Below are positions 41,444 to 49,700 of a stretch of DNA of 64,000 bases, one piece after another. The stretch comes from Dactylosporangium sp040689395 (GTDB lineage Bacteria > Actinomycetota > Actinomycetes > Mycobacteriales > Micromonosporaceae). The stretch's first letter is position 1. Each line of letters begins with the position of its first letter. The position numbers and the translations under genes are program-made. The stretch lies in contig NZ_JBFAZX010000017.1 in NCBI RefSeq assembly GCF_040689395.1, positions 79,294 to 143,293 of the forward strand, given 5' to 3'. The notes below the pieces were generated by a model. That model was not told the origin of the DNA. It was given only the letters and a program-made list of their open reading frames with translations, and made no database searches.

Positions 41444-42700
41444 ATGACCCCTCGTTTCTGGGCCATGATCACACTCATCGCGCTGATCGTCGCGGCGGCC
41501 GTCGTCGCGCTGCTGCGGGTCCCGTGGGCGGCGCCGCCAGCGCCGCGGGCCGACCAGATCGCCGCGCTCGACTCGCTGCCGCGCGACGCCGTCGCCCAGG
41601 GGCGCGCCTTCCGCGCCGCGCTGCGGCCCGGCACCTACCTGTCGCTGGGGCTGGGCCTGGTCGTCGCGCTGCTGCTCGGCCTGACCCCCGCCGGCTCCTG
41701 GATCGTCGAGCAGGCCGGCCGCCCGTTCGGCGGCCACTGGCTGGCCAGGGCCCTGCTCGGCGGATTCGCCGTCACCCTCGTCGGCGAGATCGTCTCCCTG
41801 CCGCTGGCGGCGTGGCGGCAGTCCATCCTGCGCAGCTACGGGCTGTCCACCCAGGGCTGGGGCGGCTGGAGCGTCGACCTGCTGAAGGGCTACGCCATCG
41901 GGGCCGTCATCGGCGCCATCGTGCTCGTCGGCTTCTTCACCATCACCCATTTCGCCCCGCGCTGGTGGTGGGCGTGGGCGGCGGCCGGCGCCGCGGCGCT
42001 CGCCATCCTGTTCAGCTTCGTCTTCCCGGTGCTGGTGGAGCCGGTCTTCAACAAGTTCACCCCGATGCCCGCGGGCGAGCAGCGCACCCAGCTGATGGAG
42101 ATGGCCGCCCGCGACGGCGTGCCGGTCCGCGACGTGCTCATCGCCGACGCGTCCCGGCGCACGAGGTCCGTCAACGCCTACGTGTCGGGCCTGGGCCCGA
42201 CCCGCCGCATCGTCGTCTACGACACCCTGCTCGAGAAGGCCCCGCCGGCCGAGGTGGAGGCCGTGGTCGCCCACGAGCTGGGCCACGCCAAGGACGGCGA
42301 CGTGCTGACCGGCACCCTGCTCGGCGCGCTGGGCGCGGCCGCTGCGGTCTGCGCGCTGTACCTGCTGGGCTCGTGGTCCGCCCTGCTCCGCCTGGCCCGC
42401 GTCGACTCGATCGCCGAGCCCCGCGCCATAGCCCTGTTGCTGGCCGTGGCCACGGTCGCGGGCCTCTTCGCGGGCCCGGTGCAGTCGCTGGTCTCGCGGC
42501 GCGTCGAGGCCCGCGCCGACGAACACGCGTTACGGCTGACGCGCGACCCGGCCGAGTTCGAGGCCATGCAAGGCCGCCTGGCCCTCGTCAACCTGGGCGA
42601 TCCAGACCCCAACCCGGTGGAACAGTTCCTGTTCGGCTCCCACCCGACCGCCGTGGAGCGCATGGCCGCCGCCCGGGCCTGGGCCCGCGCTCACCGCTGA
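41444..42700 (+). CDS. M48 family membrane metalloprotease (Ste24/HtpX-like)
   Basis: A 418-residue membrane protease with about six helices. The zinc motif is VVAHELGHAKDGD (HExxH) near residue 280, and the third ligand Glu is in the RRVEARADEHALRL segment near residue 355. The N-terminal half resembles the Ste24 peptidase extension (APRADQIAALDSLP). In bacteria these proteases probably handle misfolded membrane proteins; no substrate is known here. It begins at ATG 41444, 9 bases after the Cys-rich gene. Confidence 0.9.
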   Translation: MTPRFWAMITLIALIVAAAVVALLRVPWAAPPAPRADQIAALDSLPRDAVAQGRAFRAALRPGTYLSLGLGLVVALLLGLTPAGSWIVEQAGRPFGGHWLARALLGGFAVTLVGEIVSLPLAAWRQSILRSYGLSTQGWGGWSVDLLKGYAIGAVIGAIVLVGFFTITHFAPRWWWAWAAAGAAALAILFSFVFPVLVEPVFNKFTPMPAGEQRTQLMEMAARDGVPVRDVLIADASRRTRSVNAYVSGLGPTRRIVVYDTLLEKAPPAEVEAVVAHELGHAKDGDVLTGTLLGALGAAAAVCALYLLGSWSALLRLARVDSIAEPRAIALLLAVATVAGLFAGPVQSLVSRRVEARADEHALRLTRDPAEFEAMQGRLALVNLGDPDPNPVEQFLFGSHPTAVERMAAARAWARAHR

Positions 42701-42811
42701 CCCCGCCGTGCCGTCCGCGCCGCGCCATCCCTGCCATGGCGCTTCCGCGCGGGCGCGACCTGGCTCGGACGCCGCCGTGGGCGGCACGCGATCATCTGCT
42801 GGAATGGGGCG

Positions 42812-43015
42812 GTGCAGGCGGACACGCGGGTGTGTTTTCTCGGGGACTCCTTCGTGGCCGGAGTCGGTGATCCGCGCTGCCTGGGGTGGGTCGGGCGGGT
42901 TGCCGCGCGTAGTCATGAGCGCGGGGCGCCGATCACCGCGTACAACCTGGGGATCCGGCGGGACACCTCACGCGACGTGCTGGCGCGGTGGCGTGCCGAG
43001 TGCGCGCCGGGGTAG
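42812..43015 (+). pseudogene. Truncated SGNH/GDSL hydrolase (N-terminal fragment)
   Basis: The first 67 residues look like a GDSL-type hydrolase: VCFLGDSFVAGVGDP contains the catalytic Ser block I, then ITAYNLGIRRDTSRDV resembles the next conserved block. A TAG ends the frame at 43013-43015, and the family normally continues for ~130 more residues with GxND and DxxH blocks. Reading on in the same frame past the TAG gives about 60 codons (RFALPDGPAVVVRPVRG) with no GxND block, so sequence is lost rather than merely interrupted. GTG 42812 is the start. Probably decayed. Confidence 0.72.
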
Positions 43016-43160
43016 GGGAACAGGACGCGGCGAGGGGGCGAGCACCGCGGACGGTTCGCGCTCCCGGACGGCCCGGCGGTGGTGGTCCGTCCAGTCAGGG
43101 GCGCAGAGTTCACCACGCAGCCGTTCGAGCCGGTGATCCGGCCGCCGGAGGCAGGCCGGT

Positions 43161-43227
43161 GCCGCGCGAAGCGCGGCATGGGGGGTGCGGGGTGGGAACC
43201 CCCCGCCGCGCCCGCGCCGAAGGCGCG
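43161..43227. repeat. Three consecutive hairpins (possible REP-like element)
   Basis: Hairpin 1 is GCCGCGC-GAA-GCGCGGC (43161-43177). Hairpin 2 has arms GGGGGGT (43180-43186) and ACCCCCC (43198-43204). Hairpin 3 is CGCGCC-GAA-GGCGCG (43213-43227). All stems are perfect. They sit between the SGNH fragment and pimB'. No coding function is seen in the 263 bases from 43016 to 43278. Confidence 0.75.
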
Positions 43228-43278
43228 CGCCAGCCAGTGACTGCGTGCGCCGGCCGGTGACTGTGTAGCGTTCCGTGG

Positions 43279-44406
43279 ATGGGCGCGTCGCTGCTGATCA
43301 CCAATGATTTTCCGCCGCGGCCGGGGGGCATCCAGCAGTTCGTGCACAACCTGGCCGTCCGCCAGCCGCGCGACGAGGTGGTCGTGTACGCCTCGACGTC
43401 GGAGGGCGCGGACAAGTTCGACGCCGAGCAGCCGTTCGAGGTGGTGCGGGAGTCCACCGGCATGCTGCTGCCCACGCCGGCGGTCGCGCGCCGGGCCGCG
43501 CAGATCGCGCGCAGCCGCGGGTGCGATCGGGTCTGGTTCGGCGCCGCGGCGCCGCTCGGGCTGCTCGCGGATGGGCTGCGCCGCCGGGCGGGGGTGGAGC
43601 GGGTCGTCGCGCTCACGCACGGGCACGAGGTCGGCTGGGCCGCGCTACCCGGCGCCCGGGCGCTGCTGCGGCGCATCGCGCGGGGGGCCGACGTCGTGAC
43701 GTACCTGGGGGAGTACACCCGGAGCCGGCTGGCCCGGGCGATCGGCGGGCTGACCGTGCTGGAGCGGCTCGCGCCGGGCGTCGATGTGGACGCGTACACG
43801 CCGCGCGTGGACGGCTCCGGGGTGCGCGCCCGTTACGGGCTGACGGGGCGGCCGGTGGTGGTGTGCGTGTCCCGGCTGGTGCCGCGCAAGGGGCAGGACG
43901 TGCTCATCCGCGCGCTGCCGAAGGTGCGGCGGGCGGTCCCGGACGCGGCCCTGCTGATCGTGAGCGGCGGGCCCTATCAGCCGACGCTGCAACGGCTGGC
44001 CCGCGAGCAGGGGGTCGCCGGCGACGTCGTGTTCACCGGGTCGGTGTCCTGGGCCGAGCTGCCCGCGCACTACGCGGCCGGGGACGTGTTCGCCATGCCG
44101 TGCCGCACCCGCCGGCGCGGGCTGGACGTCGAGGGGCTGGGCATCGTGTACCTCGAGGCCTCCGCCACCGGCCTGCCCGTCCTCGCCGGCGACTCCGGTG
44201 GCGCCCCGGACGCGGTCCGGGAGGGCGAGACCGGGTTCGTGGTGCCGGGGCGCGACGTCGACGCCGTCGCCGACCGGCTGATCGACCTGCTGCGCGACCG
44301 TGACCTGGCCGCCCGAATGGGAGCGGCCGGGCGCGCGTGGGTCGAATCCGAGTGGCGCTGGGAGACGCAGGCGGCCCGGCTGCATACGCTGCTCGCCCCG
44401 CGATAG
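43279..44406 (+). CDS. pimB: GT4 glycosyltransferase, PimB'-like mannosyltransferase
   Basis: 375-residue GT-B enzyme. The opening LLITNDFPPRPGGIQQFVHNL, the stretch RVWFGAAAPLGLLADGLR, THGHEVGWAALPGARALLRRI and CRTRRRGLDVEGLGIVYLEASATG closely match what I remember of mycobacterial PimB' (Rv2188c), which adds the second mannose to phosphatidylinositol mannoside from GDP-mannose at the cytoplasmic face. The Glu-x7-Glu motif of GT4 is in EGLGIVYLE. The neighbouring acyl-CoA ligase and the acyltransferase at 54.7 kb are syntenic. An alternative sugar acceptor cannot be excluded. Confidence 0.88.
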   Translation: MGASLLITNDFPPRPGGIQQFVHNLAVRQPRDEVVVYASTSEGADKFDAEQPFEVVRESTGMLLPTPAVARRAAQIARSRGCDRVWFGAAAPLGLLADGLRRRAGVERVVALTHGHEVGWAALPGARALLRRIARGADVVTYLGEYTRSRLARAIGGLTVLERLAPGVDVDAYTPRVDGSGVRARYGLTGRPVVVCVSRLVPRKGQDVLIRALPKVRRAVPDAALLIVSGGPYQPTLQRLAREQGVAGDVVFTGSVSWAELPAHYAAGDVFAMPCRTRRRGLDVEGLGIVYLEASATGLPVLAGDSGGAPDAVREGETGFVVPGRDVDAVADRLIDLLRDRDLAARMGAAGRAWVESEWRWETQAARLHTLLAPR

Positions 44407-44464
44407 CCGACCAGCGGATGACAATGCGACAGAACGGGTGAACCCGATCGGGGACTGGCGCGGC

Positions 44465-44504
44465 CGGTCTGGCTCGGCGGCTTCACATGGGCCGACCCAG
44501 ACCG
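44465..44504. terminator. Probable bidirectional hairpin between pimB and the response regulator
   Basis: Arms CGGTCTGGCTCGGC and GCCGACCCAGACCG pair at 13 of 14 positions with a 12-base loop. It lies in the 137-bp space between convergent genes. No T-run follows. Confidence 0.6.
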
Positions 44505-44543
44505 GGCGCCGTCCGTGCGATTCGGGGGATCAGCGGCGCGGCG

Positions 44544-45212
44544 TCAGAAGCTCGGGGCGTCGGGCGCCTCGAGCAGACCTAGGCGCAGCGCCGTCATGAG
44601 GGCCTGGGCGCGGTTGGCGGCGCCGAGCTTCTCGTAGAGCTTCGAGATGTGGGTCTTCGCCGTGGACTCCGAGACGAACAGCTGCTTGGCGATGCCGGCC
44701 ACGCTCATGCCGTCAGCGAGCAGGCGCAGGACCTGGCCCTCGCGGGGAGACAGCTGCGGGCCGCTCGGGGCCAGGCGGCGCTTCATCGCCTCGGCCAGGT
44801 CGGCCGCGGTGAAGGCGCTGGGGGCCGAGGCGGCGTGCCGGGCCGCGGCCACCACCTCGTCGGCGGGCGCGGTCTTCGGCACGAAGGCCGAGGCGCCGGC
44901 TTCGAGAGCGCCGAAGAGCTGATCGTCGCCGGCGTACATGGTCAGCACGACGATGCCCATGCTGTTGCTGGTCTTGCGTAGGGCGCGAGTGGCCTCCAGG
45001 CCGCTGCCGTCGGGTAGGCGGAGGTCCATGATCACGACGTCGGGCTGCAGTGCGCCGGCCTGGCGGATCGCCTCGGCGGCCGTGGCGGCCTCGCCCACCA
45101 CCTCGAACTGGCGGTCGCGCTCGAACGCGTGCCGCAGTCCTCGGCGAATGAGATCGTGGTCGTCGACGAGCAGCACTTTCGTGCGAGTCGTCGGCGTCGC
45201 GGTAGTCGACAT
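44544..45212 (-). CDS. NarL/FixJ-family response regulator
   Basis: 222 residues: receiver domain with acidic pair DD near residue 17, phosphoacceptor Asp in VVIMDLRLPDG, Thr in VVLTMYAG and Lys in FVPKTAPA, all conserved. A LuxR-type helix-turn-helix follows (LSPREGQVLRLLADGMSVAGIAKQL and STAKTHISKLYEKLGA). ATG 45212 lies 33 bases after the histidine kinase gene, its obvious partner. The regulon is unknown; the genes sit behind a fatty acyl-CoA ligase. Confidence 0.93.
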   Translation of the reverse strand: MSTTATPTTRTKVLLVDDHDLIRRGLRHAFERDRQFEVVGEAATAAEAIRQAGALQPDVVIMDLRLPDGSGLEATRALRKTSNSMGIVVLTMYAGDDQLFGALEAGASAFVPKTAPADEVVAAARHAASAPSAFTAADLAEAMKRRLAPSGPQLSPREGQVLRLLADGMSVAGIAKQLFVSESTAKTHISKLYEKLGAANRAQALMTALRLGLLEAPDAPSF

Positions 45213-45245
45213 TCCCGGTGCTCTCTCCCTCTGGGTGCCTTCACG

Positions 45246-46925
45246 CTACCGCGCACGCGGCGCGGTTCCGAGCACAACCGCCACTGTGGTTCCGTTCGGC
45301 ACACGTGGCGTGATCTCCAACCGGCCCCGGATACGCTCCGCCCTCTCCGCCATGATCGCAAGACCATAGCGTCCATCAGGGCGGTTCTCACCGATGCCGC
45401 TGCCATCGTCGGAGATTTCTACCTGCGCGAAAGGTGGATCGACCGCGCACGTTACCCAAAGATTCTCCGCGCCGGCATGTTTGCGGGCGTTCGTGATAGC
45501 TTCCTGGGCGATGCGCAGCAATTCCGCCTCGACGGCGGCGGGCAGCCGGGCGGTGGACTCGTCGAGCGACAGGTGGACGCGAAGGCCCGCCGAGGCGCCG
45601 ACGGTACGCGCGTAGTCGGCGATCGCGGCGGTCAGCCCGCCATACCGGTCGACCTCGCTACGCAGCTCGAACAGCGACAGCCGCAGCTCGGTGATGACCC
45701 GGGTGACCTCGGCCCGCAGGACCCGCAGCTCCTCCTCGGCGGCCTCGACGTCGGGCAGCGTGGCGACGGCGTTGTCGATGCCGTAGCCGACCATGACGAG
45801 CTCCTGGGCGACGCCGTCGTGGATCTCGCGGGCCAGCCGCTGCCGCTCCTCTGTGGTGGCCAGGGAGCGCACCTCGTCGAAGAGCAGCGCGGCCTCCAGG
45901 CGCAGCGCGGCCGCGCCGGTGACCGACTGGACCTTGACGACCAGTGACGGCGGATACGCCCCGGCGCCGTCGCTCTCCAGCACGATCAGCCCGACGGTGC
46001 GCACGCCGGCGATCAGCGGCACCACCATCGAGGAGATGCTCTGCCCGCCGGTCACCGAGCGGGCCTGGGAGCGGCCGGAGACGACCGGCTGCTGTGTTGC
46101 CCAGGCGTCGGCGACGGCACTCTCGGTGTCCAGCGCGGTCTCCCAGTCCAGCCGCTCGACGCCGGCCTGGGCCAGCACCACGAGCCGGCCGCCGCCGCTG
46201 CCGGACAGCACGGCGCCGCGGGTGGCGGGGACCATCGCGCGGACCTCGTCGAGCAGGTGCTCGGCGAGCCCGCCCGGGTCGAGCGTCGCGCCCGGCAGCT
46301 GCCGGGCCACGCTGCGCAACTGGGTGAGCAGCCGGGTCGCCTCGGCGTAGGGCTGCGGGGCGTCGTCGGGGCGGCGGGCCAGCAGGATCCGCTGCAGGAT
46401 CGTGGCCTGGAACGCGGCGACGCCGGCGATCACCAGCCACTGGAAACCCGCGGTCAGGTACTCCCGCTCGTCGAGCCGGCCCGCGACCGCCCCGCCGGCG
46501 ACCAGCAGCGCCGCCGAAGCGATCAGGTACGCGCCCGCGATCCGGCGCCCCTCGCAGAGCGCGGCGGCGACGATCGGCACCGGGAGGTACACCAGCAGGG
46601 CCCCGGCGTCCCCGTTGAGCGTCGAGGCGGCGAAGGCGGTGACCAGCACCTCGGCGGTGCGGCCCAGCCGGGCCACCTGGTGCCCCGGGGGCGCGGCCGT
46701 CGCGATGACCGCGGCGGCGACCAGCAGCGCGAGCCAGGCCAGCTCGGCGCCGCGCACGCCGTCGCTGAGCAGCAGCACCGCGGCGAGGGCGAGCATGAGC
46801 CCGCGCACGGCGATCACGGCCTGCTGCGGGAGTGTGCCCGGGGTCGGGGCGGTCGGAGCACGGTCGTCGGGGCCCGCGGGGCGCGCGGGCGTGTCCGGCA
46901 GGTCCGTCAACAGCGATCCCTTCAC
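45246..46925 (-). CDS. Membrane GAF/HisKA_3 sensor histidine kinase
   Basis: 559 residues. The N-terminal ~185 residues contain about six membrane helices; a GAF domain follows (~200-365), then a HisKA_3 dimerisation box RQRLAREIHDGVAQEL with the phosphorylated His, an N box NARKHA, a G box DDGSGIG and YGLAIMAERA. It should phosphorylate the NarL-type regulator downstream. GTG 46925 lies 4 bases after the acyl-CoA ligase stop; a TTG at 46910 has a better-placed AAGGGA and could be the real start. Confidence 0.92.
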   Translation of the reverse strand: MKGSLLTDLPDTPARPAGPDDRAPTAPTPGTLPQQAVIAVRGLMLALAAVLLLSDGVRGAELAWLALLVAAAVIATAAPPGHQVARLGRTAEVLVTAFAASTLNGDAGALLVYLPVPIVAAALCEGRRIAGAYLIASAALLVAGGAVAGRLDEREYLTAGFQWLVIAGVAAFQATILQRILLARRPDDAPQPYAEATRLLTQLRSVARQLPGATLDPGGLAEHLLDEVRAMVPATRGAVLSGSGGGRLVVLAQAGVERLDWETALDTESAVADAWATQQPVVSGRSQARSVTGGQSISSMVVPLIAGVRTVGLIVLESDGAGAYPPSLVVKVQSVTGAAALRLEAALLFDEVRSLATTEERQRLAREIHDGVAQELVMVGYGIDNAVATLPDVEAAEEELRVLRAEVTRVITELRLSLFELRSEVDRYGGLTAAIADYARTVGASAGLRVHLSLDESTARLPAAVEAELLRIAQEAITNARKHAGAENLWVTCAVDPPFAQVEISDDGSGIGENRPDGRYGLAIMAERAERIRGRLEITPRVPNGTTVAVVLGTAPRAR

Positions 46926-46929
46926 TTCG

Positions 46930-48720
46930 TCAGCGCTTGTAGATCGCGGCGATGTCGCCCGCGTACTCCTTCATCACGACGTTCCGCTTCACCTTCAAGG
47001 ACGGGGTCAGCTCCCCGGTCGCCTCGGTGAAGTCGCGCGGCAGGATGCGGAAGACCCTGATCGACTCGGCCTTCGAAACCGCCTGGTTGGCCTCGTCGAT
47101 CGCCTTCTGGATCTCCGCGCGCAACTTCTCGTCGTCGACGAGGTCCTCGATGTCGGCGTCCTCGGGCTTGCCGTTGTCGCGCTTCCAGGTCGGCAGGGCG
47201 TCGGGGTCGATGGTGACCAGCGCGGCGATGAACGGCTCCCGGTCGCCGATGACCATGCACTGGCTGATCAGCGCGTGTGCCCGGACCCGGTCCTCCAGCA
47301 CGGCCGGAGCCACGTTCTTGCCGTTGGCGGTGACGATGATCTCCTTCTTGCGGCCGGTGATGCGCAGGAAGCCGTCGTCGTCGAGCTCGCCGAGGTCGCC
47401 GGTGTGGAACCAGCCGTCGGCGTCGATCGCCTCGGCGGTGGCCTCGGGGTTGTTCCAGTACCCCTGGAACACGATGTCGCCCTGGACCAGGATCTCGCCG
47501 TCGTCGTCGATGCGGATCGTGACGCCGGGCAGCGGCCGGCCGACGGTGCCGATCCGCACGCCGGTGTCGCGGTTGGCGTTGGTGGCCGGGGACGTCTCGG
47601 TCAGCCCGTACCCCTCGTAGATGGTCACGCCGATGCCGCGGTAGAAGTGCGCCAGGCGCTCGCCGAGCGGGGCGCCGCCGGAGATCGCGCGGGTGCACTG
47701 CCCGCCGAGCGCGGCGCGGAGCTTGCTGTACACCAGCCGGTCGAACAGCGCGTGCTGCGCCCTGAGGATCAGGCCGGGCGAGGGCGACGCGCTGTAGTCG
47801 ATCGCCACGCGCTCGGCCCGGTCGAAGATCGCCCCCTTGCCGTCGGCCTGCGCGCGCTGCTTGGCGGTGTTGTAGACCTTCTCGAACACGCGAGGCACGG
47901 ACAGTACGAACGTCGGCTGGAAGCTTTTCAGCAGGTCGGCCAGGTTTTTCGTGTCGGCCGTGTGCCCGAGTGTGGCCCGCGCCTGGACCACGCCGATCTG
48001 GATGAGCCGGGCGAAGGAGTGCGCCAGGGGCAGGAAGAGCAGGGTGCGGGCGCCCTCGTTGAACAGCGAGCGCAGATCGGGGATGGCGTTGACGATGTCC
48101 GAGAGCATGTTGCGGTGCGTGATCATGCAGCCTTTGGGACGGCCGGTGGTACCGCTGGTGTAGATGATCGTGGCGAGGTCGTCCGCCTTCGTCGCGGTGC
48201 GCCGCCGGTCCACGTCCTCGCGGGGCACCCCGGCGCCGTCGGCGGCGAGCTTCTCGACCGCGCCGGAGGTGCCGTCGATCTGCCACACGTGCGCGAGCGC
48301 CGGAGTGTGCTCGCACATCCGCGCCACGGCGTCGCGGTGCGCGTCGCTCTCCACGAAGCAGGCCACCGCGCCGGAGTCCTGCAGGATCCACGCCACCTGC
48401 TCGGGGCTGGACGTCTCGTAGATCGGCACGCTCACCGCGCCGCAGGTCCAGATCGCGTAGTCGATGAGGGTCCACTCGTAGCGGGTCTTGCTCATCAACG
48501 CCACCCGCTCGCCCGGCTCGATGCCGGCCGCCAGCAGGCCCCGGGCCAGCGCCACGACCTGGTCGAGGAACTGTGCGCAGGTGACGTCCTGCCACGCGCC
48601 GTCCACCAGGCGCTGGAACTGCACCGCGTCGGGGGCGACGGCGGCGTTGTCCCAGACTGGGTCGGTCAGTGTGGCTGTCTCGGCGATGATGACCGCGGCG
48701 GGGACGGAGAACTCGCGCAC
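46930..48720 (-). CDS. Long-chain fatty acyl-CoA ligase (FadD15-like)
   Basis: Adenylate-forming enzyme of 596 residues that activates fatty acids to acyl-CoA through acyl-AMP. The AMP motif IIYTSGTTGRPKGCMITHRN, the A5 motif YEGYGLTETSPA, and TGDLGELDDDGFLRITGRKKE with the hinge region and the C-terminal Lys segment (FTEATGELTPSLKVKR) are all visible. GTG 48720 follows AAGGAGCC. It is the first gene of an acyl-CoA ligase - kinase - regulator run. The same neighbour (fadD15) flanks pimB in M. tuberculosis as I recall. Confidence 0.93.
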   Translation of the reverse strand: MREFSVPAAVIIAETATLTDPVWDNAAVAPDAVQFQRLVDGAWQDVTCAQFLDQVVALARGLLAAGIEPGERVALMSKTRYEWTLIDYAIWTCGAVSVPIYETSSPEQVAWILQDSGAVACFVESDAHRDAVARMCEHTPALAHVWQIDGTSGAVEKLAADGAGVPREDVDRRRTATKADDLATIIYTSGTTGRPKGCMITHRNMLSDIVNAIPDLRSLFNEGARTLLFLPLAHSFARLIQIGVVQARATLGHTADTKNLADLLKSFQPTFVLSVPRVFEKVYNTAKQRAQADGKGAIFDRAERVAIDYSASPSPGLILRAQHALFDRLVYSKLRAALGGQCTRAISGGAPLGERLAHFYRGIGVTIYEGYGLTETSPATNANRDTGVRIGTVGRPLPGVTIRIDDDGEILVQGDIVFQGYWNNPEATAEAIDADGWFHTGDLGELDDDGFLRITGRKKEIIVTANGKNVAPAVLEDRVRAHALISQCMVIGDREPFIAALVTIDPDALPTWKRDNGKPEDADIEDLVDDEKLRAEIQKAIDEANQAVSKAESIRVFRILPRDFTEATGELTPSLKVKRNVVMKEYAGDIAAIYKR

Positions 48721-48849
48721 GTCCGGCTCCTTATTTCGGCTCTGTTTCCATATCGGGAACCTACCCGTAGGGCTGGCGGGTCCGGCGAGCGCCCGCCGGG
48801 CGGCGAGCCGACGCTCCGCGGGCTCGGCGACAGAGGTAGCCTGCCACGC

Positions 48850-49296
48850 ATGGCCGACACTTCGACGCAGTCGATCGTCATTGACGCGCCCCCGGAGCGG
48901 GTCGCCGCGGTCATCGCCGACTTCACCCGTTACCCGGAATGGGTCGCGGCCGTGAAGTCGGCCGAGGTGGTCGAGGAATACGAGGACGGATACGCCAGCC
49001 AGGTCCGCTTCGTCCTCGATTCAGGCCCGGTGTCCGATCAATACACGTTGCAGTATGACTACGCCGAAGACCTGGGTCGCATCGAGTGGAGCCTCGTGGC
49101 ACCGTCGAAGATGCAGAAGCAGCAGGCCGGCAGCTATGACATTACCGCCAACCCCGACGGGACTTCCACGGTTACCTATTCGTTGTCCGTGGAGCTGGCG
49201 ATCGGCATGCTTGGCATGTTCAAACGCAAGGCCGAGAAGATGATCATGGACAATGCGCTCAAGGAGCTCAAGCGCCGGGTCGAGGCCGGGTCATGA
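48850..49296 (+). CDS. SRPBCC (polyketide cyclase/START-like) protein
   Basis: 148-residue single-domain protein with a START-like hydrophobic cavity fold: SIVIDAPPERVAAVIADFTRYPEW at the start, and the long C-terminal helix KRKAEKMIMDNALKELKRR. The ligand is probably a lipid or hydrophobic small molecule; a cyclase role is not shown. It starts at ATG 48850, divergent from the acyl-CoA ligase, and overlaps the next gene by 4 bases (ATGA). Confidence 0.9.
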   Translation: MADTSTQSIVIDAPPERVAAVIADFTRYPEWVAAVKSAEVVEEYEDGYASQVRFVLDSGPVSDQYTLQYDYAEDLGRIEWSLVAPSKMQKQQAGSYDITANPDGTSTVTYSLSVELAIGMLGMFKRKAEKMIMDNALKELKRRVEAGS

Positions 49297-49658
49297 AAGA
49301 CCCCCGCGAGGAGGCGGAGCGCCTGGTCGCCGCGGCGCTCGCCGCCATGTCGACGGCCGCGCGCAGCACCGCCGGCTTCGCCACCGGGTCGGCCGAGTGC
49401 TGCGTGTGCCCGCTGTGCAAGGCGATCGCCGCCGCCCGCGAGCCCGACCCGGACCTCGCCGAGCGGCTGGCCACCGGCGCCGGAGACCTCGCCGCCGGCC
49501 TCGCGTCGGTGCTGCGGGCGTTCGGGGAGCGCGCGGCCCCGCATTTCAAAGCCCCGGGTGGAGGCCCCGAAGGCCCCGGCTCCGACGAGGAGCCGGACGT
49601 GTGGCATTCGGCCACCCAGGAAACGTCAACCACCGACAGCGACGTCGCAACGGATTGA
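49293..49658 (+). CDS. Small Cys-containing conserved protein, function unknown
   Basis: 121 residues, starting at an ATG that overlaps the SRPBCC stop. The central motif SAECCVCPLCKAIAAARE has four cysteines in seven positions and is followed by PDPDLAERLATGAGDLAAGLASVLRAF; an acidic, disordered tail ends the protein. I recognise this pattern as conserved in actinomycetes next to the SRPBCC gene. Metal binding is plausible. The two are certainly cotranslated. Confidence 0.8.
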   Translation: MKDPREEAERLVAAALAAMSTAARSTAGFATGSAECCVCPLCKAIAAAREPDPDLAERLATGAGDLAAGLASVLRAFGERAAPHFKAPGGGPEGPGSDEEPDVWHSATQETSTTDSDVATD

Positions 49659-49700
49659 CCCCAGCCACGGCGTAAGCCGATACGAGAGGAGCTTGCCGCA

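Noticed and set aside
46402..49296. Plus-strand open frame of over 900 codons opposite the kinase and acyl-CoA ligase
   Set aside because: Only its last 148 codons, the SRPBCC protein, are real; the rest is shadow of two genes with full motifs.
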